A stretch of 33,293 nucleotides of DNA. Origin: an uncultured Bacilli bacterium (GTDB lineage Bacteria > Bacillota_I > Bacilli_A > RF39 > UBA660). Under the pieces are notes generated by a model, which was given only the letters and a program-made list of their open reading frames with translations, did no database searches and was not told the DNA's origin. A program made the position numbers and the translations under genes. Every line of letters starts with the position of its first letter. Within the stretch, counting starts at the first letter, position 1. The stretch covers positions 1 through 33,293 of the forward strand of contig CANQQR010000008.1 of assembly GCA_947626035.1 (NCBI GenBank), given 5' to 3'. Shown one piece after another: positions 26,724 to 33,293 of this stretch.

Positions 26724-27050
26724 ATGAATGGAAGTTACTACAAAACCTCAGACTTTCCTATAGAAGACTTATATAGAGACACTACATACCCAGAAAACCC
26801 AAACACAGACCTTTTAATGGAACAAAGCTATATAGAAAACATACTAAGACTTAACAAAGGAAAAAAAGTAACCGTATATATGAGTTTTTCAGACTCAATA
26901 AGCTGGAAAGACAAAACATTCACTGGAATAATAGAACAAGCCGGAAGAGATCACATAATACTAAGTGACCCACAAACAGGAAAATGGTACATGCTACTAA
27001 TGATATATCTAAACTATGTTGAATTTGAAAACAAAATAAATTACAAATAA
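26724..27050 (+). CDS. gerQ: GerQ-like spore coat protein
   Basis: 108 residues. The C-terminal two thirds (SYIENILRLNKGKKVTVYMSF, then GIIEQAGRDHIILSDPQTGKWYMLLMIYLNYVEFENKINY) closely follows B. subtilis GerQ (YwdL), an inner spore-coat protein cross-linked by transglutaminase and needed for CwlJ-dependent germination. The N-terminal extension is shorter and lacks the long Gln/Tyr-rich region. No cwlJ gene lies next to it. Ribosome-binding site AGGAAGTGA; a TATAAT at 26700-26705 could be a -10, but no sporulation-sigma promoter was recognised. Confidence 0.87.
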   Translation: MNGSYYKTSDFPIEDLYRDTTYPENPNTDLLMEQSYIENILRLNKGKKVTVYMSFSDSISWKDKTFTGIIEQAGRDHIILSDPQTGKWYMLLMIYLNYVEFENKINYK

Positions 27051-27110
27051 AATCAAAAAATGTCAAAATAACAATTCTATTTTAAAAAGAATTATGATAA
27101 AATAAATAAT

Positions 27111-28319
27111 ATGAAAAAAGTAAGATATATAATTTTAATTTGTTTATTAATGTTACCAACCATTCTAAGTGCTTTAGAACTAGACGGAATGTACTCGAAA
27201 AATATAATAATCTATAATAAAGACGACAACAAAATAATATATGAAAAAAATGCAGACGAAAAAACTAGTATTGCTAGCCTAACAAAAATAATGACAACAA
27301 TAGTTGCAATAGAAAACATAAAAGACTTAGACGAAGAAATAACAATCACAGAAAAAATGCTAAGTGAAGTTCCATGGGACGCAAGTGTTGCTGGTTTAGA
27401 AGTAGGAGACACTGTAACATACCAAGATTTATTATACGCAGTACTACTACCATCAGGCGCAGACGCAGCTGATAGCCTTGCAATAAGCCTATTTGATAGC
27501 ATAGATTTATATGTAGAAAAAATGAACGATAAAGCAAAAGAACTAAAACTAACAAACACACATTTTGAAAACACAACTGGTTATGACGCATTAAACCATT
27601 ACAGCACAGCAAAAGACGTACTATCACTACTAAACTATGCACTAGAAAACGAAACATTTAAAGAAATATATGAAACAAGACATTACACACTAACAAATGG
27701 TCTTGAAGTATCATCCACACTAGAAGATGCTAACGAACACTATGGCTATGACTTATCATTCGTAAACGGAAGCAAAACTGGTTACACAGACGAAGCTGGC
27801 GTTTGCCTAAGCACATTATCAACATTTAATGATACATTAATAATAACAATAACAATAAACGCGCCATATGAATATGGACAAAACAAAAACTTAGAAGACC
27901 TAATGACAATACATGACGCATTAAATGAACAATACGGAAAAATAAACCTAGTTGAAAAAAATGAAACACTAAAAAAATTAAAAACAAAATATGCAAAAGA
28001 AAAAGAAATAGAAATAATAGCTAACACAAACGTAACAAGATATATTGAAAAAAATTATGATAAAGACTTACTTAAAATAAAATACATAGGCGATAACACT
28101 GTAAGAAATTCCACAAAAAAAGGAACAAAAATAGGAAAATTTGAAGTATACTTTGACGGAGAACTACTAAACACAATAGATGCAGTAACAAAAAACAACC
28201 TAACATTCAGTATATGGGAATATCTAAAAACAAACATAATATATTATATAATTCTAATAGTCCTAATAGTAATCACACTAAAAATAATAAAAAAGCCTAA
28301 AAAGAAGCATAAAAGATAA
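27111..28319 (+). CDS. D-alanyl-D-alanine carboxypeptidase (DacA/DacF-type, peptidase S11)
   Basis: Low-molecular-weight penicillin-binding protein that trims pentapeptide side chains outside the cell. 402 residues. Signal peptide about 1-21, catalytic SLTK with Ser56, SGA at 115-117 in place of the usual SxN, and KTG at 222-224. The second domain (about 280-365) is the S11 C-terminal beta domain. A C-terminal membrane helix (about 374-393) with a basic end replaces the usual amphipathic anchor. No ribosome-binding site is visible before the ATG. A terminator follows. With gerQ upstream, DacF-like sporulation use is possible but not shown. Confidence 0.9.
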   Translation: MKKVRYIILICLLMLPTILSALELDGMYSKNIIIYNKDDNKIIYEKNADEKTSIASLTKIMTTIVAIENIKDLDEEITITEKMLSEVPWDASVAGLEVGDTVTYQDLLYAVLLPSGADAADSLAISLFDSIDLYVEKMNDKAKELKLTNTHFENTTGYDALNHYSTAKDVLSLLNYALENETFKEIYETRHYTLTNGLEVSSTLEDANEHYGYDLSFVNGSKTGYTDEAGVCLSTLSTFNDTLIITITINAPYEYGQNKNLEDLMTIHDALNEQYGKINLVEKNETLKKLKTKYAKEKEIEIIANTNVTRYIEKNYDKDLLKIKYIGDNTVRNSTKKGTKIGKFEVYFDGELLNTIDAVTKNNLTFSIWEYLKTNIIYYIILIVLIVITLKIIKKPKKKHKR

Positions 28320-28349
28320 ACTTTAAGCATAAAAACTTAAAGTTTTTTT
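28318..28349 (+). terminator. Terminator after the D,D-carboxypeptidase gene
   Basis: AAACTTTAAG and CTTAAAGTTT with an 8-base loop, then a T run. It overlaps the last bases of the gene. Confidence 0.88.
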
Positions 28350-28367
28350 GTACCATCTCATGCACTT

Positions 28368-28396
28368 TTGCATTTATTCAAAATTATTGATATAAT
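28368..28396 (+). promoter_or_regulatory. Promoter of rplI-dnaB
   Basis: TTGCAT, 17-base spacer, TATAAT, then CGGAGGAG before the rplI ATG. A small inverted repeat ATGCA-CTTT-TGCAT (28360-28373) covers the -35. Confidence 0.7.
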
Positions 28397-28413
28397 TAAC
28401 TGACGGAGGAGTT

Positions 28414-28854
28414 ATGAAAGTAATACTCATTGAAAATGTAAAAGGAACAGGAAAAAAGGATGAAATAAAAGATGTAAAAGATGGATTTGCTAATTTTCTA
28501 ATCAAAAGCAAAAAAGCAGTTCTTTATACAAAAACAAGTAATGATGTTTTAAATAAAGAAATAACTACAAGAATGAACGAAGAAGCAAAACAACTAAAAG
28601 AAGCAAAACAACTAAAAGAAAAATTAGAAAATATCACTCTTACATTCAAAGTTAAATCTGGTTCTAATGGTAAAGTTTTTGGAAGCATTAGTTCTAAACA
28701 AATAAGTGACGAACTAAAACAAAAAGGCTTTAACATTGATAAAAAAATAATTAACAGTGAAACAATAAAAACACTAGGAACACACATAGTAAAAATAACA
28801 TTACACAAAAACGTCACTGCTAATTTAACCGTGAGCGTAAAGGACGGTGATTAA
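28414..28854 (+). CDS. rplI: Ribosomal protein bL9
   Basis: Large-subunit protein near the L1 stalk. 146 residues, usual length. N-terminal RNA-binding domain MKVILIENVKGTGKKDEIKDV, a long connecting helix (about 45-75), and a C-terminal domain with FGSISSKQIS. The connecting helix includes a perfect 18-base tandem duplication (28582-28617) encoding EAKQLK twice, without changing overall length compared with relatives. It precedes dnaB by one base, the common rplI-dnaB/dnaC arrangement. Confidence 0.96.
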   Translation: MKVILIENVKGTGKKDEIKDVKDGFANFLIKSKKAVLYTKTSNDVLNKEITTRMNEEAKQLKEAKQLKEKLENITLTFKVKSGSNGKVFGSISSKQISDELKQKGFNIDKKIINSETIKTLGTHIVKITLHKNVTANLTVSVKDGD

Positions 28855-28855
28855 A

Positions 28856-30205
28856 ATGCCACGAAAAGAGCCACAAAATATCGAAGCAGAAATAAATGCA
28901 CTAGGATGCGCTTTTCTAAGTAAAGAAGCTTTAGAAAAAGTATGTGAAGAACTAACATCCGACATGTTTTATAGTGATGCTCATAAAAAAATATTTGAAG
29001 CGCTAGAAAAATTAAGACTAAAAGACACAGGAATAGACATAACAACAGTATCAAACGAACTTGAAAAAAATAAATCCCTTGGCTTAGTCGGAGGAATAGA
29101 ATATCTAACAGAAATAGTTGACTCTGTAGCAACCCCATCTAATTTGGAATATTATATAAACATAATATTTGAAAAATACGTTCTAAGAACACTAATAAAC
29201 AAATCTACAGAAATCATAAATTCTTGCTATGACGAAGAAAAAGACATAAACAATATAGTAGAAGACGCAGAAAAAAACATACTAGGTGTAAACAGCGAAA
29301 GAACAGTAAAAGATATAAAACCTATTCAAGAAATATTAGTAGATTCACAAAAGAAAATAGAATTTTTAGCAAAAAACGGTGGAGAAGTAACAGGTGTAGC
29401 AAGTGGATTTTATGACTTAGACAAAAAAACAACAGGTTTCCACGAAAACGAATTAATAATAATCGCTGCTCGTCCAGGAATGGGAAAAACAAGCCTAGCA
29501 ATAAACATGGCAACAAACATGGCAATACAAGGAAAAAAATCAGTAGCATTCTTCACTCTAGAAATGGGAGCCTTACAAATAGTTGAAAGAATGTTTGCAG
29601 CAATCGGTCAAATAGACTCACAAAAACTAAGAACTGGTAGATTTGAACACACTGACTGGAAAAAATATAACGAAACACTAAGCCTACTTGCAGACACAAA
29701 AATATTTATAGACGACACCGCAGGAATAACAGTAGGAGAAATAAGAAACAAATGTAGAAGACTAAAAAACAGTGACAAAGGACTAGACGTAATAATAATA
29801 GACTATTTACAACTAATAAGCGGTACAAATAAATATGCAGGACAAAGAGTAAACGAAGTAAGTGAAGTATCAAGAGACTTAAAAAAATTAGCAAAAGAAC
29901 TAGAAGTTCCAGTAATATCTCTAGCCCAACTATCACGTGGTGTTGAATTAAGAGAAGACAAACGACCAATAATGAGCGATTTAAAAGAAAGTGGTTCAAT
30001 AGAACAAGATGCTGACATAGTAATGTTCATATATTGTGATGATTACTACAAATTTAAGTCAAAAGATAGACCAACACTATCGCCAACAGAACTAATAATC
30101 TCAAAACACAGAAGTGGTAGCACCGGAACAATTGACTTAATGTTTGAAAGAAGTTTTACAAACTTCAAAAATTATTTAAAAAGTGAGGATAATAACAATG
30201 AATAG
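28856..30205 (+). CDS. dnaB: Replicative DNA helicase
   Basis: Hexameric 5'-3' helicase of the replication fork (named DnaC in B. subtilis). 449 residues from the ATG at 28856, preceded by GGTGA; an in-frame GTG at 28847 is less likely. N-terminal DnaB helical domain (EAEINALGCAFLSKEAL), linker, and RecA-like ATPase domain with Walker A ARPGMGKTS, LEMGALQIVERMFA, Walker B VIIIDYLQLI and SLAQLSRGVELR. Its location within the origin region, downstream of rplI, is typical of Firmicutes. Confidence 0.97.
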   Translation: MPRKEPQNIEAEINALGCAFLSKEALEKVCEELTSDMFYSDAHKKIFEALEKLRLKDTGIDITTVSNELEKNKSLGLVGGIEYLTEIVDSVATPSNLEYYINIIFEKYVLRTLINKSTEIINSCYDEEKDINNIVEDAEKNILGVNSERTVKDIKPIQEILVDSQKKIEFLAKNGGEVTGVASGFYDLDKKTTGFHENELIIIAARPGMGKTSLAINMATNMAIQGKKSVAFFTLEMGALQIVERMFAAIGQIDSQKLRTGRFEHTDWKKYNETLSLLADTKIFIDDTAGITVGEIRNKCRRLKNSDKGLDVIIIDYLQLISGTNKYAGQRVNEVSEVSRDLKKLAKELEVPVISLAQLSRGVELREDKRPIMSDLKESGSIEQDADIVMFIYCDDYYKFKSKDRPTLSPTELIISKHRSGSTGTIDLMFERSFTNFKNYLKSEDNNNE

Positions 30206-31661
30206 AAAAAGTATATATTGGGGGTTCATACTGACAGTCTTGCTGAGCAGCCTAATATTTATTCTGGGATTAGATCGTAAAGACTACATAGACACACCAT
30301 CAACAGTATATCAAGTATACTTAAATGGCGAACAAATAGGAATAATAAAAGACGAAAAAAAATTATATGATCTAATAGACAAAGAACAAGAAAATCTTAA
30401 AAAAGAATACAAAGTAAAAAAAATATACGCACCTCTTGGCTTAGAAACAACAAAACTAGTAACCTATACTGGCGAAGTTGATAGCATAGAAGACGTATAT
30501 AACAAAATAAAAAACGTAGAACCATTCACGCTAAAAGGCTATGAAGTAACAATAACACATAGCAAAGACAAAATAGAAAAATTAAATATACTAAATAAAG
30601 AAGACCTAGAAATAGCAGTAGATAACACAATAAAAGCATTTGTTGACGAAGAAAAATTTGAAAAATACATGAATAGTAAACAAGACAAAATAATAACAAC
30701 AGGTGAAACAATAGAAGACATATCAATAAAAGAAAACATAACATTAAAAGAAAAATATCTAAGTACAGAAGATAAAATATACACAAATAGTACTGATTTA
30801 AGTAAATACTTTCTATTTGGAAGTGATGACTCAGGTGGAACACATATAGTAGTTGGAGGAGACACAATAAAATCAATCGCAGCAAAATACCAATTAAACG
30901 AAAGAGAACTACTAATAGTTAACCCTAACTTAACAAGTGTACAAACACTACTATTCCCTGGTCAAGAATTAAACATTGGTTTAGTTAACCCAATAATAAG
31001 CGTTATAGAAGATAAAACATTAGTAGAAGATAAAGAAGTACAATATGGAATAGAAGAAAAATATGACGATAGATATGTAATAGGAACAACAAAGACAGAA
31101 AGAGCTGGCGAAAACGGCATAAGTAGAATGACTTATAAAGTACAAACAATAAACGGCTCAATAACAAGTCTTGAACCAACAAACACAGAAGTACTAAAAC
31201 CAGTAGTAAACGAAGTAGTAATAAAAGGAGGACTTCCTCTAAGCGGACCATCTTCACTTTGGTACTGGCCAACAAACAGACCTTACGTTGTAACAGAATA
31301 TTTCGGTTGGAGATTCGACCCAATAGACGGAACACGTGAATTCCATAACGGAATAGACATATCAGGTACAGGCTTTGGTTCACCAATATATGCTGCTAAC
31401 TCAGGTTACATAACAGAAATAGGTACACAATGGAGCTATGGAAACTACATAAAAATGAGTCATGGAGACGACTTCCAAACAATATACATGCACTTAAATG
31501 GATTTAAAGAAGGTTTAACACAAGGATCATTTGTAGAAGGTGGAGAATTAATAGGTTACATGGGTACATCAGGATGGAGTACAGGAACTCACTTAGACTT
31601 CCGTATAATTTATAGAGGAGAATACATTGACCCATTAGGCTATAATGTACAATATAGATAA
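30198..31661 (+). CDS. LysM-G5-M23 peptidoglycan hydrolase-like protein
   Basis: Membrane-anchored extracellular protein, 487 residues from the ATG at 30198 (GTGAGG upstream). One membrane segment near residues 7-25, a long alpha/beta region, LysM at about 215-260 (THIVVGGDTIKSIAAKYQLN), G5 at about 262-345, and a C-terminal M23 (LytM) domain from about 365. The M23 motif HNGID gives ligands His383 and Asp387, and His432 and His465 match the catalytic histidines, but the last zinc ligand (HxH) is Asp467 in THLDF. It may be an altered-metal or weakly active endopeptidase. It lies between dnaB and walJ. Confidence 0.9.
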   Translation: MNRKSIYWGFILTVLLSSLIFILGLDRKDYIDTPSTVYQVYLNGEQIGIIKDEKKLYDLIDKEQENLKKEYKVKKIYAPLGLETTKLVTYTGEVDSIEDVYNKIKNVEPFTLKGYEVTITHSKDKIEKLNILNKEDLEIAVDNTIKAFVDEEKFEKYMNSKQDKIITTGETIEDISIKENITLKEKYLSTEDKIYTNSTDLSKYFLFGSDDSGGTHIVVGGDTIKSIAAKYQLNERELLIVNPNLTSVQTLLFPGQELNIGLVNPIISVIEDKTLVEDKEVQYGIEEKYDDRYVIGTTKTERAGENGISRMTYKVQTINGSITSLEPTNTEVLKPVVNEVVIKGGLPLSGPSSLWYWPTNRPYVVTEYFGWRFDPIDGTREFHNGIDISGTGFGSPIYAANSGYITEIGTQWSYGNYIKMSHGDDFQTIYMHLNGFKEGLTQGSFVEGGELIGYMGTSGWSTGTHLDFRIIYRGEYIDPLGYNVQYR

Positions 31662-31662
31662 A

Positions 31663-32418
31663 ATGAAAATAGTAGTACTAGGAAGCGGTTCAAAAGGAAA
31701 CTCAACATACATAGATTTAGGCACTAAAAAAATCCTAATTGATATTGGCTTTAATTATAAAAATATAAAAGAAAAATTAAATGAAATAAACGTAGATCCT
31801 AAAGAAATAGATGCACTACTAATAACCCATGACCATTTAGACCACACAGCCGGTTTAAAAGTATTTCTAAACAAAGTAAAACCACTTCTATATATAACAA
31901 AAGAAGTAGAAGAATATTTACTTGATGAACCATATCAAAAAAGTGTTTATTTAACTGATGAAATGTTTTTAGACGACGTATTAATAAAAGTAATACCAAC
32001 ATCACACGATGCAATTACATCTAATGGCTATCTAATAGAAACAAAAAATGATAGTTTAGTATATATAACAGACACAGGCTACATAAATCAAAGATACTTT
32101 ACTTATTTAAAAGACAAAACATACTACATAATAGAAAGCAATCATGATACAGAAAAACTAATAAAAGGACCATACCCAGAATATTTACAAAGAAGAATAT
32201 TAAGCGATAAAGGCCACATGTCAAATGAACTTTGTGCAGGTTACCTAAGTAGACTAATCGGACCTAACACTAAAAAAATAATACTCGCTCACTTATCAGA
32301 AGAAAACAATACTGAATCATTAGCCCTATCAACTATTAACGAAATATTAAAAGAAAACTTAATAGAATTTAACAATATAACATGCGCTTCTCAAAGAGAA
32401 TTAACCGAGGTAAACTAA
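31663..32418 (+). CDS. walJ: WalJ/YycJ metallo-beta-lactamase-fold protein
   Basis: 251 residues from the ATG at 31663, which lies just after the M23 gene stop; an ATG at 31645 would overlap that gene. Metallo-hydrolase motifs are LGSGSKGNSTYI, the THDHLDHTAGL metal-binding signature, and later PTSHDA, ITDTG and AHLSEENN. B. subtilis WalJ sits in the walRK operon and links cell-wall signalling and DNA replication. Here walR, walK, walH and walI are absent from the neighbourhood, but the gene still adjoins rlmH. Confidence 0.93.
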   Translation: MKIVVLGSGSKGNSTYIDLGTKKILIDIGFNYKNIKEKLNEINVDPKEIDALLITHDHLDHTAGLKVFLNKVKPLLYITKEVEEYLLDEPYQKSVYLTDEMFLDDVLIKVIPTSHDAITSNGYLIETKNDSLVYITDTGYINQRYFTYLKDKTYYIIESNHDTEKLIKGPYPEYLQRRILSDKGHMSNELCAGYLSRLIGPNTKKIILAHLSEENNTESLALSTINEILKENLIEFNNITCASQRELTEVN

Positions 32419-32855
32419 TGATAAAAATAATATGCATAGGAAAACTAAAAGAAAATTACTTAAAAGAATTAACAAATGACTATTTAAAAAGAATAAACAA
32501 ATATCATAAATTAGAAATAGTAGAATTAAAAGATAGTAACGTAAATGAAGAAACAAAAGAAATACTAAAAGTATTAAACAAAAATGATTATATAATTTCA
32601 CTATGTATAGAGGGTTTAGAATTATCAACAATAGAACTAAAAGATAAAATAAATAATTTACTATTAACAGGTAATTCTAACATAACATTCCTAATAGGTG
32701 GAAGCGATGGGTTAAGTGAAGAAATAAAAAAACTAAGTAATGAAAAAATATCATTTTCAAAGTTAACATTTCCACATGGCCTTTTTAGAGGTATACTTCT
32801 AGAACAAATATATAGAGTATTTAAAATATTAAACAATGAATCATATCATAAATGA
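32418..32855 (+). CDS. rlmH: 23S rRNA (pseudouridine1915-N3)-methyltransferase RlmH
   Basis: SPOUT-family methyltransferase acting on assembled 70S ribosomes. The ATG at 32418 overlaps the walJ stop by one base (TAATG), with GAGG 7 bases upstream; an earlier in-frame start at 32382 is within walJ. 145 residues. The SAM-binding knot is visible as ITFLIGGSDGLSEEIK and KLTFPHGLFRGILLEQIYR, ending in the conserved NNESYHK. A strong terminator follows. Confidence 0.96.
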   Translation: MIKIICIGKLKENYLKELTNDYLKRINKYHKLEIVELKDSNVNEETKEILKVLNKNDYIISLCIEGLELSTIELKDKINNLLLTGNSNITFLIGGSDGLSEEIKKLSNEKISFSKLTFPHGLFRGILLEQIYRVFKILNNESYHK

Positions 32856-32856
32856 A

Positions 32857-32884
32857 AGAAGACTTGCAAAATAGTCTTCTTTTT
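32857..32884 (+). terminator. Terminator of rplI-...-rlmH
   Basis: AGAAGACT, 8-base loop, AGTCTTCT followed by T4, just past the rlmH stop. Confidence 0.87.
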
Positions 32885-32895
32885 AATATTCAAAA

Positions 32896-33126
32896 TTAAT
32901 ACATATTACTTTTAGGAGAAGCTTCTCTTTTATCAGTACGCCCTAAAAGATAATCAGTACTAGTCTTATAAAAATCAGCTAATTTATCTAAATAGTGTAT
33001 AGGAATAAGTCTTTTCCCAATTTCATATTCACTATATTGTTGTTGCTTAATATTTAAAGCCTTTGCCACATCTGATTGTTTTAAATCATTATCTTCCCTA
33101 AGAGATTTAAATCTTTCTATATTCAT
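32896..33126 (-). CDS. Small Xre-family helix-turn-helix regulator
   Basis: 76 residues made almost wholly of one HTH_3 domain: RFKSLREDNDLKQSDVAKAL, then NIKQQQYSEYEIGKRLIP as the recognition part, and YLDKLADFYKTSTDYLLGRTD. Such proteins are dimeric DNA-binding repressors in phage, toxin-antitoxin and housekeeping contexts. AGAGGTGA precedes the ATG. It is convergent with rlmH. No target or partner gene is within the window; the partner could lie to the right. Confidence 0.88.
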   Translation of the reverse strand: MNIERFKSLREDNDLKQSDVAKALNIKQQQYSEYEIGKRLIPIHYLDKLADFYKTSTDYLLGRTDKREASPKSNMY

Positions 33127-33207
33127 AACTCACCTCTTAATATATAATTACACACAAAAGAAGTAATATATTATAATTATTTAAAAACCAAACTAATATT
33201 TCTACAC

Positions 33208-33236
33208 ACCATAAAATTTTGTTACAGTTCAGTCAA
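33208..33236 (-). promoter_or_regulatory. Promoter of the Xre regulator
   Basis: On the minus strand: TTGACT, 17-base spacer, TATGGT, about 80 bases before the start codon. Confidence 0.6.
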
Positions 33237-33237
33237 G

Positions 33238-33261
33238 AGATAGATGAATAATCTATCTTTT
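33238..33261. repeat. Inverted repeat beside the xre promoter
   Basis: AGATAGAT-GAATA-ATCTATCT ends one base before the -35 of the xre promoter and is followed on the plus strand by TTT. It may be an operator or a terminator. Confidence 0.5.
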
Positions 33262-33293
33262 ACTTCTATTATACCTTATTTTTTATGAATTTT

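Noticed and set aside
1-33293. Mycoplasma-type genetic code (UGA as tryptophan)
   Set aside because: recF and rlmH end in TGA at conserved C termini, and prfB is present with its UGA frameshift.

Overview
This is the chromosomal replication-origin region of a very AT-rich Gram-positive bacterium of the Bacillota (Firmicutes), most likely class Bacilli. The evidence is the order dnaA-dnaN-recF-gyrB-gyrA to the left of the origin, rpmH-rnpA-yidC-jag and mnmE-mnmG-rsmG-noc to the right, and the Bacilli-type proteins RpoE (delta), Noc, ComK, WalJ, SpoIIR and GerQ. TGA is used as a stop codon, so this is not a Mycoplasma-type genetic code. The low GC and unusual gene arrangement fit an Erysipelotrichales- or RF39-like gut lineage, but that placement is inference.

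Layout. Positions 1-526 are non-coding and carry three parS centromere sites and the gyrA terminator. Positions 527-9362 (minus strand) hold gyrA, gyrB, recF, a short comK, dnaN and dnaA, all reading away from the origin. Positions 9363-9590 hold the DnaA-box cluster of oriC, with further boxes between dnaA and dnaN. From 9591 rightwards most genes are on the plus strand: rpmH, an apparent free-standing ncRNA, rnpA, yidC, jag; then a Noc-binding site and the mnmE-mnmG-rsmG-noc cluster; a class A penicillin-binding protein (minus); rpoE; the B. subtilis-like cluster prfA-prmC-spoIIR-mntP; murA; a membrane-anchored SGNH-like protein; prfB (with programmed frameshift) and pduL (minus); gerQ; a D,D-carboxypeptidase; rplI-dnaB-M23 peptidase-walJ-rlmH; and a small Xre regulator (minus) at the right edge.

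How it works together. The window joins initiation (DnaA, oriC, DnaB helicase, DnaN clamp), topology (GyrAB), origin segregation (parS), nucleoid occlusion (Noc with its own binding site upstream of its operon), translation (L34, L9, RF1, RF2, PrmC, MnmE/G, RsmG, RlmH) and wall synthesis or remodelling (MurA, class A PBP, DacA-type carboxypeptidase, LysM-G5-M23 protein). SpoIIR and GerQ imply that the organism or its recent ancestors formed endospores.

Points that most deserve follow-up are the structured RNA between rpmH and rnpA, the unusual architecture of Noc, the short ComK lying in the dnaN-recF interval, an SGNH-fold protein that has lost all its catalytic residues, and an M23 peptidase with an altered zinc ligand. 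No CRISPR array, insertion sequence, tRNA or rRNA was seen.
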